The notes beneath the pieces were generated by a model. The model was not told the DNA's origin. It worked only from the letters and a program-made list of their open reading frames with translations, and searched no databases. 64,000 nt of DNA from Solihabitans fulvus (lineage in GTDB: Bacteria > Actinomycetota > Actinomycetes > Mycobacteriales > Pseudonocardiaceae): positions 1 through 64,000 of the forward strand of contig NZ_VUOB01000026.1 of NCBI RefSeq assembly GCF_008386585.1, given 5' to 3'. The position numbers and the translations under genes were made by a program. Below are positions 52,609 through 62,434 of the stretch, piece after piece. The stretch's first letter is position 1, and every line of letters begins with the position of its first letter.

Positions 52609-52847
52609 TCGGTTCTCGACTTGCGTAGCCGCTGCCACCATGCCGTCACGGCAGCGAGCGGGCCGTCGGCCGATCGGAACGCGCGGCACTCGCCGGGCGG
52701 GCAGATCGCGCACTCGGTGCCGCCCCGGTAGTGCTCGTGGGCCTGCGCGGGATGGCCACACCTGCACGGCGACCGCCGGGTCTCGCCCACCGCTCCCCCA
52801 CCTCCTCGCCGGCATCGCGGTCGGCGAGCACCGCCCGGTGCCGTCAC
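52605..52847 (-). CDS. Small Cys/His-rich protein coupled to GT2
   Basis: This protein of about 80 aa has a zinc-ribbon-like pattern: CRCGHPAQAHEHYRGGTECA then CPPGECRAF. That gives Cys, Cys, His, His, His, Cys, Cys, Cys in a short span. Small proteins of this kind are common in actinomycetes but have no known role. The start was set at GTG 52847, the first candidate before the Gly-rich linker; the frame extends upstream with low-complexity Arg. The stop overlaps the start of the glycosyltransferase gene by four bases, so the two are coupled. Confidence 0.65.
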   Translation of the reverse strand: MTAPGGARRPRCRRGGGGAVGETRRSPCRCGHPAQAHEHYRGGTECAICPPGECRAFRSADGPLAAVTAWWQRLRKSRTE

Positions 52848-53143
52848 TGTAGTCAACGGTCGTCGAACCGACCGGATCAACGGACGTCGCACCACCTGCG
52901 CGACAACCACATGACGAGCCGCGCGGCGACGGCGAACGCCATTACGGATACCACCAGTTCTTGTTTATGTGTAGACAGCTTACTCATCCGCAGCGGGGAT
53001 TCAGCTCTCCGTTTCGTCACGGAACGCCATCACGCTCATGAAATGGTTACACAACATCACCCGAACAGGCGACCCCTCAGGTCAGGTATCCCCGAGATGA
53101 TTCAGATTCACCTCGACCATGCGGACGTGCGGAAAGGATCGAG

Positions 53144-53983
53144 ATGAGCCGCGGCAATCGACCGACCGTGACTGTCGTCATTCCGGCCATGAATGAATCA
53201 AGAAATCTTGAAACGGTGTTGCCGGAACTGCCTCCTCTGCACGAGGTCCTGCTGGTCGACGGCCACTCCGTCGACGGCACCGTCGATGTCGCGAGACGTC
53301 TGATGCCGGGTATCAAGATCGTCAGGCAGACCAGGCGTGGCAAGGGAAACGCGCTGGCCTGCGGGTTTCACGCGGCCACCGGCGACATCATTGTCATGTT
53401 CGACGCGGACGGATCCGCCGATCCCGCCGAGATTCCCCATTTCGTCACGACGCTGACCTGTGGATTCGACTTCGCCAAGGGCAGCAGGTTCATCCTCGGC
53501 GGCGGCAGTCACGACATCACCGGGCTGCGCAATGTCGGAAATGCCAGCCTCAACGGCGTGACAAATCTGCTGTTCCGCACGCGGTTTTCCGACCTGTGCT
53601 ACGGATACAACGCGTTCTGGCGTGACATCGTGCCCGTGCTCGACCTTCCGTCGGTTGACCAGGCCGCGCCGTCCGGCGCGATGCCGTGGGGCGACGGATT
53701 CGAAATCGAGACGATGATCAATTGTCGGGTGGCCGCCGCCGGGCTGCGGATCGCCGAGGTGCCCAGCGTCGAGCGCAGCCGGATGCACGGCGAGAGCAAC
53801 CTGCGGACCTTCACCGACGGCGCGCGGGTGTTGCGGACCATCCTGACCGAACGGCACCGGAGCAGACGGCTGAGCCGGGCGGGGCTCGACTCGCATCCGG
53901 CGCGGCGCAAGCGCTGGTTGCCGCCCCGGCTGGATCTGCTCGATCGTGCGGTTCCCGGCGTGCCGGCCGAGGAACCGGCGTGA
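53144..53983 (+). CDS. Family 2 glycosyltransferase (DPM1-like)
   Basis: This 279-aa protein resembles polyprenyl-phosphate glycosyltransferases: TVTVVIPAMNESRNLETVLP, then HEVLLVDGHSVDGTVDVARR, IIVMFDADGSADPAEIPHFV (DxD) and a long Gly/Asp-rich acceptor loop (WGDGFEIETMINCRVAAAGL). It has no membrane helix. AAAGGA lies upstream of the ATG. Its stop overlaps the next glycosyltransferase by four bases. The cluster is on the + strand from here to 59910. It may make a lipid-linked sugar for the flippase fusion two genes on. Confidence 0.9.
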   Translation: MSRGNRPTVTVVIPAMNESRNLETVLPELPPLHEVLLVDGHSVDGTVDVARRLMPGIKIVRQTRRGKGNALACGFHAATGDIIVMFDADGSADPAEIPHFVTTLTCGFDFAKGSRFILGGGSHDITGLRNVGNASLNGVTNLLFRTRFSDLCYGYNAFWRDIVPVLDLPSVDQAAPSGAMPWGDGFEIETMINCRVAAAGLRIAEVPSVERSRMHGESNLRTFTDGARVLRTILTERHRSRRLSRAGLDSHPARRKRWLPPRLDLLDRAVPGVPAEEPA

Positions 53984-55074
53984 CGGAGGCCATCGAGGAG
54001 GCCGTCGGAGACGCCGTTGGGGAGGCCGCCGGAGAGGCCGTTGGGGAGGCCGCCGGATTGGCGGTGACCGTGGTGATCTGTGCCTACACCGAGGACCGGT
54101 GGGACGACCTGTGTGGCGCGGTCAGGTCAGTTGCGGGGCAACGGGTTGAGTCGGCTGTCGGGCCGAAGATCGTGTTGGTCGTCGACCACAACGCGGCGCT
54201 CGCCGAGCGGGCCGAGCGGGCCTTTCCGTGGGTTGACGTGCTGCACAACCGTGGACGGAGAGGGTTGTCCGGCGCCCGCAACACCGCCCTTGCGGTCGTG
54301 GACGGCGGGATCGTCGCGTTTCTCGATGACGACGCGGCCGCGGATCCCGGTTGGCTGGCGACGCTGCTCGGCCACTATGCGGACCCCGAGGTGGTCGCGG
54401 TCGGCGGATCCGCCAGGCCGGTGTGGCCGGTTCGACGGCCGGGCATGCTGCCGGCGGCCGACGCGGAGGGGCGTGGCGAGCTGGACTGGGTGGTCGGCTG
54501 CACCTATGCCGGCCAGCCGGAGCGCGTCTCGCCAGTGCGGAATCTGATGGGCTGCAACATGTCCTTCCGGCGCGAGGTGTTCGACGCGGTCGGCGGGTTC
54601 GCCGAGGACCTTGGTCGAGTCGGACGAGTGCCGCTCGGGTGCGAGGAGACCGAGTTGTGCATCCGAATCCGGCAGGCAGATCCGAAGGCGCGGATCGTGT
54701 TCGATCCGGCCGCCGTGGTAAGGCATCGAGTGAGTGCGGATCGGGTCAGCTGGCGGTATCTTGCGCGCCGCTGTTGGGCGGAGGGGTTGTCCAAGGCCGC
54801 CGTCGCCGGGCTGGTTGGTGGGACGGACGCGCTCGCCACGGAACGGGACTACACGCGCCGGGTGTTGCCGGCGGCATTGCGTCGGGAGTTGGTCGGAGTG
54901 CTGCGCGGAAAGGGTGGCGCGGCGCGTGGGAGGGGCAGCGCGTTGGGTGGAGCGGCGGCGTTGCCGATGGCGGTCGGATGGGCTGCTGCCGGGTACCTGC
55001 GTGGACGGTTCGGTGGTGCGGCCGGGCGAAGCGGCGGCGCGGCTGCGTTTGGGGGCGGTCGTGAACGCCAGTGA
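53980..55074 (+). CDS. Family 2 glycosyltransferase (GT-A) with repeat-rich N-terminus
   Basis: This 364-aa protein begins with a short repeat (EAVGDAVGEAAGEAVGEAAG, two imperfect 24-bp units in DNA) and continues with a GT-A fold: LAVTVVICAYTEDRWDDLCG, VLHNRGRRGLSGARNTALAV, and GIVAFLDDDAAADPGWLATL as the DxD site. The acceptor half includes NLMGCNMSFRREVFDAVGGF, and EETELCIRIRQ is the conserved ED motif of this family. The GTG start overlaps the previous stop by four bases. A Gly-rich C-terminal tail follows a hydrophobic segment. The substrate is unknown. Confidence 0.88.
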   Translation: MTEAIEEAVGDAVGEAAGEAVGEAAGLAVTVVICAYTEDRWDDLCGAVRSVAGQRVESAVGPKIVLVVDHNAALAERAERAFPWVDVLHNRGRRGLSGARNTALAVVDGGIVAFLDDDAAADPGWLATLLGHYADPEVVAVGGSARPVWPVRRPGMLPAADAEGRGELDWVVGCTYAGQPERVSPVRNLMGCNMSFRREVFDAVGGFAEDLGRVGRVPLGCEETELCIRIRQADPKARIVFDPAAVVRHRVSADRVSWRYLARRCWAEGLSKAAVAGLVGGTDALATERDYTRRVLPAALRRELVGVLRGKGGAARGRGSALGGAAALPMAVGWAAAGYLRGRFGGAAGRSGGAAAFGGGRERQ

Positions 55075-55414
55075 TGGGCTTCGTCGGTACTGCGCCGGGG
55101 CGCTGCTGGTAATCGGCATGCTGGCCGCGGTGCTTGCCACTGCCGAGGTCGGTGGGCCGGTGCGGTTGCTGATCACCCTCGTGTTTCTGCTTGTCGGGCC
55201 GGGATGGGCCGTGGCGGCCTATCTCCCCGGGGCCAGCGCTGCGCTTACCTGGGCGGCGGCCACGGCGGTGAGCATCGCGCTGTCGATCGTTGTGGCGCAG
55301 GTGATGTTGATGCTGGGCGCATGGCATCCGACTCGCGCGCTCGTGCTGCTCGCGGCGGCGAGTGCGCCTCTGTTGGTGCATCACCTGGTTCGAACGACGC
55401 GGGCGGCTTCGTGA
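55061..55414 (+). CDS. DUF1616-like small membrane protein
   Basis: This 117-aa protein has four hydrophobic segments: RYCAGALLVIGMLAAVLATA, VRLLITLVFLLVGPGWAVAA, TWAAATAVSIALSIVVAQVM and RALVLLAAASAPLLVHHLVR. The RLLITLVFLLVGPGWAVAAY segment resembles the start of DUF1616 membrane proteins of archaeal and actinobacterial surface-glycan loci. It starts with GTG inside the last codons of the previous gene (14-base overlap), and its stop overlaps the next start by four bases. It is therefore fully embedded in the operon. Confidence 0.75.
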   Translation: MNASDGLRRYCAGALLVIGMLAAVLATAEVGGPVRLLITLVFLLVGPGWAVAAYLPGASAALTWAAATAVSIALSIVVAQVMLMLGAWHPTRALVLLAAASAPLLVHHLVRTTRAAS

Positions 55415-58400
55415 CTCAACCATCCGATACGGCGGAACGCACTGTCACCGAACCAACCGCCCGGGAGGTGACGATCTCGCCCGGCGCGGCCGGTGGGGGT
55501 CTGCTGGGCGACGGGCTCGCGCTCACCGCGAGCGCGTTGGTCACCGCGGGGGCCGGGTTGGTCGGCTGGCTGTTGGCTGCCCGGCTGCTGCCGCGCGCGG
55601 AGGTCGGCGCGACTTCCGCTTTCGTGTCGGGGTTTCTGTTGTTCGCCACCGTCGCGGAGTTGGGGCTCGGGCCTGCCGTGCTGCGGTGGTTGCCGTTGGC
55701 GGGTCGGCGAACTCCCATGTTGCTGCGGCGTGGCTATGGCGTGGTGGTGCTGGTCGCGGTGGTGGCTGCCGGGCTGTTCGCGCTGGTGCCGGCCACCGCC
55801 GTGACCACCGCCGCCGTGCCCGTGTTCGGCGGTGTGTTGTTCGTGGCCGCCAGCGTCGGCTGGACGTTGTTCCAGTTCCAGGACGCGGTGTTGACCGGGT
55901 TGGGCCGGGCCCGGTGGGTGCTGGTGGAGAACACCGCGTTCAGCGTTGCCCGGCTGGTCCTGTTGGTGGTGCTCGGTCCACGGCTCGGCGCGCTGGGCAT
56001 CGTGCTGTCCTGGGTGTTGCCCACCGTGCTCGGCGTGCTGGTGGTGTCGGCCCTGGTGGTCGTCACGGGCCGGCGGGTGGGCGGGACGGCGGGCCGCCTG
56101 CCCGATCGGCGGGAAGTTCTCTCGTTGGTCGGACCGACCTATCCGGCGACCGTGTGCGTTGCCGTGCTCTACAACGTCGTGCCGTTGGTCGTGACCGCGC
56201 GGAACGGTCCCGAGGTCGGCGCGGTGTTCTTCATCGTGTGGATGGGGCTCAACGCCTTGGATGTTGCGGCCACCGGGTTCGTGAACGCGGTGGTCGTGCG
56301 CTTGGCCGGAGCGGAGGAGCGGGCTGGGGTACTTGTGCGACATGCGGCTACCCGGATGGCGGCGATCTTCCTGCCGCCGATCGCGGTCGGGGTGGTGGGT
56401 GCCGGATGGGTGCTCGGGTTGTTCGGCGACGCCTACGCGGAGATCGGCACGTCGTTGTTGCAGGTGGCGTTGGTGGGCTACGTCGCGCGGCTGGTCGTGG
56501 TGCTGGTCACCGGGGTGCACCTGGCTGCGGGGCGTGGGGTGGTTGTCGCGGCGCTACAGGCCGCCAACGCAGTCGGCATGGTGGTGTTGATTCTGGCGCT
56601 GCCCGGTCCACGGCTGTGGCCGATCGGCGCTGGTTTCCTTGCACTGCAATGGGTTCTTGCTGTGGTTGCCGTACTCGGTTTGTGGCGCCGGAGGCCCCGG
56701 TGGCAGCAGCTGCTAGGCGAGATCGAGATGGTTGAGCGAGGGGCACTGGAGCGAGACAAGCCTATGGCGGGCCGGGGCGAATCGGTCGCGGGGTTGAGCG
56801 AACCGGACGCGGGGCTGGGCGAACCAGTCGCGGGGCCGGGCGAGACAGTAGCGCGGCTGGGCGAACCACTCGCGGGGCCGGGCGAGACAGTAGCGCGGCT
56901 GGGCGAACCACTCGCGGGGCCGGGCGAGACAGTAGCGCGGCTGGGCGAACCACTCGCGGGGCCGGGCGAGATAGCGGCGCGGTTGAGCGAACCGGTCGCC
57001 GGACGGGCCGAACCACTCGCGGGATCGGGCGAGACGGTGGCGGGGCCGGGGGCGCCGGTCGTGCGGACGGGCGGGGCTGCGGCCGCGAGGGTCGCGGCCT
57101 CGTTGCGGAGGGGCGGGGCTGCGGCGGGGAGGGGCGCGGCCTTGTTGCAGAGGGGCGGGTCTTTGTTGCGGGGGGCGGGGTCTGCGGTGGTGGCGGTGGG
57201 GGGCTCGGCGGTGGTCGAGCTGCGGCGGCGGGCTGGTGGGTCGGCGCGGCTGGTTCCGTTGCGGCGCTTGGCGGGATCGGGGGTGGACTCCGGCCGCAGG
57301 GCATGGGTTGTGCCTGTGGTCGGGGCGGTGGGGCTTGGGTTGTGGGTAGTTGGGCTGCACCGGGTGGATCCCGGTCAGCTCGGCGGACTCGGGCTGATCG
57401 GGGCGCTGTCTCCCGTGGTGCTGCTGTCCTATCCGGTGCTGTTGGTGGCGTTCGTGGCCGAGGTGGCGGGACGACGGCCCCGGGGTTGGGTGCTGACGCT
57501 GCTCACGGGCGCCGGCCTGGTGATGATCTACGGGTTGCAGCCGGCCGTGCAGGAGGTCGCGCGGCTGCCGATCAGCTGGCTGCATGCCGGCTTCGCCAAC
57601 TACATCGGCGACAACGGCGCGGTGCTGCACGACTTCGACACGCGGTTCTCCTGGCCAGGGTTCTTCGCGTTGGCGGCGTTTCTGACCAGGGCGGGCGGAT
57701 ATCAGGACAGCGGTGTGCTGCTGGCGTGGGCACCGGTCGTACTGACCGGGCTGGCCACGATCGGGGTGCGGGCGCTGGCCACGGCCGCGCTCGGACATGG
57801 GCGCGCCGCGTGGATCGCCACCTGGTTGTTCCTGCTGGGGAACTGGACCGAGCAGGACTACTTCTCCCCGCAGGGCACGACGTTCGTCCTGTTGCTCGCC
57901 GCGCTCGCATTGACCGTGCGGTACCTCGTGCGGCCCGGCTTGGTGGACGGCGGGCGGGTGCGGTTGCGGGAGCGTCGGGTGCCGGCCGGGACACCCGGCG
58001 GGAGAGTCTTCGCGCAGGGGTTGGTGCTGCTGCTGGCTGTCGCGCTCGCACCCTCGCACCAGCTCACGCCGTTCGTGTTGGTGGGCTTTCTCGCGGTGCT
58101 GCTGCTGTGGGGCCGGCTGTGGCCCGGCTGGCTGCCGGTGCTGGCCTTCGTGCCAGCGTTGGCGTGGTTCGTGTTGGCGGCCAAGGAGTTCTGGGTCGGG
58201 CAGCTCGCGCTGATCACGGGCTCCATCGGCGACGTCAGCTCGTCGGTGAACCAGGGCATCGGGCAGCGGCTGGCCGGGGACTCCGGACACCAGGCGATCG
58301 TGTTCCTGCGCATCGGGTTGACGGGCCTCGCGGCACTGCTCGCGGTGGGTGGCGTGCTGTTGTTGCGGCGCAGGAGGGTGCGGACCTGGGTGCTGCCGGT

Positions 58401-59034
58401 GTTGGCGCTCATGCCGTTCGGGCTCGCCGTGGTGCAGCCCTACGGCGGCGAGGTGTTTATGCGGTGCTACCTGTTCGCGCTGCCGTGGTTCGCGATCGGG
58501 GGCGGGCTGGCGATCGGCGCCGTGTTGGATCGACGGGTCGGCAGGGCGAGTGGGTCGCGCGGTCTGCTTGCCTGGGGCGGTGTGTTGGTCTCGTTGCTGG
58601 TGCTGTGCCTGGGGACCGTGGCCGTCCGTGGCGGGAATGACGCCTATGTCAGCTTCACTCGGACCGACCTGGACGCCATGGACGCCGCCTATCGGCTCGC
58701 CGTTCCTGGCGACAGCATCGTCGCGTTGACCTGGTACAGCCCGCTGCGCGCCGAGCGGGTCGGCGAGGTGACGCAGGTCAGCGCCGCGGAACTGGGCGGG
58801 GGCAGGGACAACTGCGACTCGCCGACCCAGATCGAGCGGTGTGTGCTCGCGGCCAAGCCCGACTTCGTGGTCGTCAGCCCGCAGCAGGACGCGGCCGGCC
58901 GGATCCTGTACGGAATGAGACCGGGGTGGACTCGCGAGATCGTCGACACGCTGATCCGGGTGAACCACTACACGGTGGTGTTCGACCGGGCCGGCCGCAC
59001 GGTTCTTGCCCTGCCAGAGGAAAACGGAGGCTGA
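55411..59034 (+). CDS. Flippase-like protein fused to multi-TM C-terminal half
   Basis: This 1,207-aa membrane protein has two parts. The first (about 25-440) has 12-14 helices in the pattern of polysaccharide flippases/MATE-type transporters (LTASALVTAGAGLVGWLLAA, GATSAFVSGFLLFATVAELG, GAVFFIVWMGLNALDVAATG). A cytoplasmic, low-complexity linker follows (about 450-620) and contains three perfect 14-aa repeats. The second part (about 640-1,207) has 10 or so helices and an extracytoplasmic loop with IGDNGAVLHDFDTRFSWPGF, like membrane glycosyltransferases of the GT-C type. It starts with GTG four bases into the previous stop. A fusion of lipid-linked sugar flipping and transfer is inferred. Confidence 0.85.
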   Translation: MTQPSDTAERTVTEPTAREVTISPGAAGGGLLGDGLALTASALVTAGAGLVGWLLAARLLPRAEVGATSAFVSGFLLFATVAELGLGPAVLRWLPLAGRRTPMLLRRGYGVVVLVAVVAAGLFALVPATAVTTAAVPVFGGVLFVAASVGWTLFQFQDAVLTGLGRARWVLVENTAFSVARLVLLVVLGPRLGALGIVLSWVLPTVLGVLVVSALVVVTGRRVGGTAGRLPDRREVLSLVGPTYPATVCVAVLYNVVPLVVTARNGPEVGAVFFIVWMGLNALDVAATGFVNAVVVRLAGAEERAGVLVRHAATRMAAIFLPPIAVGVVGAGWVLGLFGDAYAEIGTSLLQVALVGYVARLVVVLVTGVHLAAGRGVVVAALQAANAVGMVVLILALPGPRLWPIGAGFLALQWVLAVVAVLGLWRRRPRWQQLLGEIEMVERGALERDKPMAGRGESVAGLSEPDAGLGEPVAGPGETVARLGEPLAGPGETVARLGEPLAGPGETVARLGEPLAGPGEIAARLSEPVAGRAEPLAGSGETVAGPGAPVVRTGGAAAARVAASLRRGGAAAGRGAALLQRGGSLLRGAGSAVVAVGGSAVVELRRRAGGSARLVPLRRLAGSGVDSGRRAWVVPVVGAVGLGLWVVGLHRVDPGQLGGLGLIGALSPVVLLSYPVLLVAFVAEVAGRRPRGWVLTLLTGAGLVMIYGLQPAVQEVARLPISWLHAGFANYIGDNGAVLHDFDTRFSWPGFFALAAFLTRAGGYQDSGVLLAWAPVVLTGLATIGVRALATAALGHGRAAWIATWLFLLGNWTEQDYFSPQGTTFVLLLAALALTVRYLVRPGLVDGGRVRLRERRVPAGTPGGRVFAQGLVLLLAVALAPSHQLTPFVLVGFLAVLLLWGRLWPGWLPVLAFVPALAWFVLAAKEFWVGQLALITGSIGDVSSSVNQGIGQRLAGDSGHQAIVFLRIGLTGLAALLAVGGVLLLRRRRVRTWVLPVLALMPFGLAVVQPYGGEVFMRCYLFALPWFAIGGGLAIGAVLDRRVGRASGSRGLLAWGGVLVSLLVLCLGTVAVRGGNDAYVSFTRTDLDAMDAAYRLAVPGDSIVALTWYSPLRAERVGEVTQVSAAELGGGRDNCDSPTQIERCVLAAKPDFVVVSPQQDAAGRILYGMRPGWTREIVDTLIRVNHYTVVFDRAGRTVLALPEENGG
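56842..56967 (+). repeat. Three perfect 42-bp in-frame repeats in flippase linker
   Basis: Three identical 42-bp units (56842-56883, 56884-56925, 56926-56967) encode the 14-aa unit ETVARLGEPLAGPG, with degenerate units on each side. The repeats lie in the low-complexity linker between the two membrane halves. The perfect identity suggests recent expansion. Confidence 0.95.
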
Positions 59035-59036
59035 GC

Positions 59037-59627
59037 GTGGCTCGACGAACCCGCAGGGACTGGCCGAGGGTGCTGGCCGAGCAGGTCTGGATCGACCTGT
59101 GGGCGATGACGGCCGGCACGCTGGTCAACGGCCTGCTCGGGGCCGAGCCGGTGCCGAGGGTGCTGCGCTGGCTCGGCTATCGCGCGCTCGGCCTTCGGGT
59201 CGACACCCCGAACATCTTTCCGGGACTGCGGGTGGCCGGGCGGCTGCGCAACGTCGAGATCGGGGCCGGCACCTTCCTCAACCGCGAGTGCTTCATCGAG
59301 GCGGTCGCCGAGGTGCGGATCGGGCGGGACTGCCAGTTCGGCCCGCAGGTCGCGATCCTGACCTCGCACCATCCGTGGACGGCGGACGGCTCGGTGTCCA
59401 AGTACCCGCAGGGTCGGTCGGTGCGGATCGGCGACCGGGTGTGGCTCGGCGCGCGCACGATCGTGGTGCCCGGGGTGACGCTCGCGCCGGACGTCGCCGT
59501 GGCGGCGGGAGCCGTGGTCGCGCGGGACTGCCTCGAACCCGGCCTGTACGCGGGCGTGCCGGCCAGGTGGGTCGGGCCGGCGAAGTCGGCGGACGGGGCG
59601 GACGGAGCGCGAGGGGTGGGCTCGTGA
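59037..59627 (+). CDS. Left-handed beta-helix acyltransferase (hexapeptide)
   Basis: This 196-aa protein has the hexapeptide repeat region: NVEIGAGTFLNRECFIEAVA, EVRIGRDCQFGPQVAILTSH (the catalytic His), then SVRIGDRVWLGARTIVVPGV and PDVAVAAGAVVARDCLEPGL, ending in AGVPARWVGP, the usual substrate-site. Such enzymes add acetyl or another acyl group to sugars. The GTG start has GGAGG six bases upstream. It follows the flippase fusion by two bases and probably modifies the glycan that fusion exports. The length is normal for maltose/galactoside O-acetyltransferase relatives. Confidence 0.9.
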   Translation: MARRTRRDWPRVLAEQVWIDLWAMTAGTLVNGLLGAEPVPRVLRWLGYRALGLRVDTPNIFPGLRVAGRLRNVEIGAGTFLNRECFIEAVAEVRIGRDCQFGPQVAILTSHHPWTADGSVSKYPQGRSVRIGDRVWLGARTIVVPGVTLAPDVAVAAGAVVARDCLEPGLYAGVPARWVGPAKSADGADGARGVGS

Positions 59628-59658
59628 CGGCCGCTGCGCGTGCGCGGGTGGTGGTGGC

Positions 59659-59910
59659 ATGGTGAGCGTCGGCGTGGTCTCGGCGCTGGAGCAGCTGTTC
59701 GCGTGGGGCGCAGGGGCGGTGCTCGCGGTGGTGGTCGTGCTCGCCGGGGCGCGGGTCGTGCTCGGTGAGCGCGCGGCCGGTGACGGCGGCGACGACGGTG
59801 CGGCGCCGCCGCGGCCTAGGGCGGTGCGGCGGCTCGACGGGGCGCTGGTGGTCGGGGTGTGCGCGCTGGTCGTGTTGCTGGTGCTGCGGGTGGTCGCGGG
59901 TCTGCCGTGA
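59659..59910 (+). CDS. Small two-TM membrane protein
   Basis: This 83-aa protein has two hydrophobic helices (LEQLFAWGAGAVLAVVVVLA and LDGALVVGVCALVVLLVLRV) separated by a Gly/Asp/Pro-rich loop. It lies 31 bases after the acyltransferase gene on the same strand and could belong to the operon. No domain is recognisable. ATG is the only obvious start, and no clear ribosome-binding site is visible. Confidence 0.6.
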   Translation: MVSVGVVSALEQLFAWGAGAVLAVVVVLAGARVVLGERAAGDGGDDGAAPPRPRAVRRLDGALVVGVCALVVLLVLRVVAGLP

Positions 59911-59969
59911 CCACCGAGGGACACGCGGGCGGCGCCGGCCGGATCGCGCTGCCCGACCGGCGCACTGCG

Positions 59970-60596
59970 TCAGCTACAGGTCTTCCACGCGAAGTGGTAG
60001 GTCGTCGTAATACTTCCGTCGGTCGAGTCCATCGAAATGAAACTGGTCGTGGCCTGCGGGTCGGACGTGCCGGCCGAGGCACGCAACTCGGCGTTGATGT
60101 TGAAATTACGTTCCTCGCCGCACGGAGCGAAGACAAGCGACGCGACATCGGTGCTGTCGGTGGTCTGCCAGTCGTCCTCGAACGGCCCGGAGAACGGGTG
60201 GTTAATGAATGCGGTCTGCCGCATTCCCTGGAAATAGTAGTTCGCCCGTTCCAGCGCGGTCGCGCCCGTTTCCAGGTGTGCGAAGCCCCGGTAGTCGGCC
60301 TCGGCGATCGCGTAGGTGAAGCCCTGCGGCACGTGCACGCGCAGGTTGAGCTGGCAGTTCTTGCGGAAGTCCGTCGGGCTCGCGCCGACTCCGACCTGCG
60401 CGAGGAAGCTGCTGTAGGTCACGGTGAAAGCGGTGTTGTCGGGCGCGACCGCAACGGCCGCGGATCCGGCAGGGCAGCCAGAGCCATTGACGGTCACGAC
60501 GTCGATGACAATCTTGTCAGGTGGTGGGGGCGTGTTCCACGATGGTGCGGCGAATACCGAAAGGGCCACACCGGCAACAGCCAGCAGGGTAAGCAT
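59970..60596 (-). CDS. DUF4360 secreted protein
   Basis: This 208-aa protein has a signal peptide (MLTLLAVAGVALSVFA) and the DUF4360 pattern: a Pro-rich start, VVTVNGSGCPAGSAAVAVAP, then FTVTYSSFLAQVGVGASPTD, then RKNCQLNLRVHVPQGFTYAI (which holds two of the four cysteines), ADYRGFAHLETGATALERAN, and a late FAPCGEERNFNINAELR. The conserved cysteines should form disulfides. The function of the family is unknown; it is common in actinomycetes and fungi. The ATG at 60596 is chosen because GGAAGGGA lies upstream. It converges with the small TM gene at 59659-59910 and is divergent from ahcY. Confidence 0.85.
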   Translation of the reverse strand: MLTLLAVAGVALSVFAAPSWNTPPPPDKIVIDVVTVNGSGCPAGSAAVAVAPDNTAFTVTYSSFLAQVGVGASPTDFRKNCQLNLRVHVPQGFTYAIAEADYRGFAHLETGATALERANYYFQGMRQTAFINHPFSGPFEDDWQTTDSTDVASLVFAPCGEERNFNINAELRASAGTSDPQATTSFISMDSTDGSITTTYHFAWKTCS

Positions 60597-60865
60597 GGGA
60601 TCCCTTCCCAATACTTGACGGCCTGTCCGCCCGGCACATCACCTTAGCGCAAGTTCACCATTCACGACCCCACTGAACGGAGCAAACGGACATATTCGGA
60701 GTTCACCGAATCTGCCGACCGAACCGGGTCGCCAATGCCGATACCGGCGATCCGGCGGGCCGATCGCGGCTTCCCGAATGGGTTCGCCTCTGGCGTTGAC
60801 AGCCGCCGATCGGATTGCCATGCTTCCTGGGCACGTCGGCCGTTCCGGTTCCCGGGCGGCCAGGG

Positions 60866-60950
60866 CCGAGAGGCGCTGCGACGGACCCTCACCGGTCCGC
60901 CACGCTCGGCTCGCGACGACCAACGCAAGGGCGCCTCCTTACCCAGGAGG
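60866..60950 (+). promoter_or_regulatory. SAH riboswitch upstream of ahcY
   Basis: The segment reads CCGAG, AGGCGC, TGCGACGG, then a hairpin CGGACC/GGTCCG (60882-60887 with 60894-60899), then CTCGG at 60905-60909 and GCGCCT at 60931-60936. CCGAG (60866-60870) pairs with CTCGG, and AGGCGC (60871-60876) pairs with GCGCCT; the two helices cross, giving the pseudoknot and the GAGGCGCTGCGACG core of the SAH riboswitch class. The gene downstream is the SAH hydrolase. CCTCCT (60934-60939) can also pair with the AGGAGG ribosome-binding site (60945-60950), an alternative off-state that opens when SAH stabilises the pseudoknot. Confidence 0.85.
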
Positions 60951-60961
60951 TGTCTTTTCCC

Positions 60962-62434
<1,473 letters not shown>

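Noticed and set aside
52848..53143. A small gene in the gap between the Cys/His-rich gene and the DPM1-like glycosyltransferase
   Set aside because: The only rightward frame has poor codon bias and no family similarity. The gap is probably a divergent promoter region with lower GC.
59622..59663. A 13-codon frame between the acyltransferase and the small TM gene
   Set aside because: It is too short and has no ribosome-binding site of its own.
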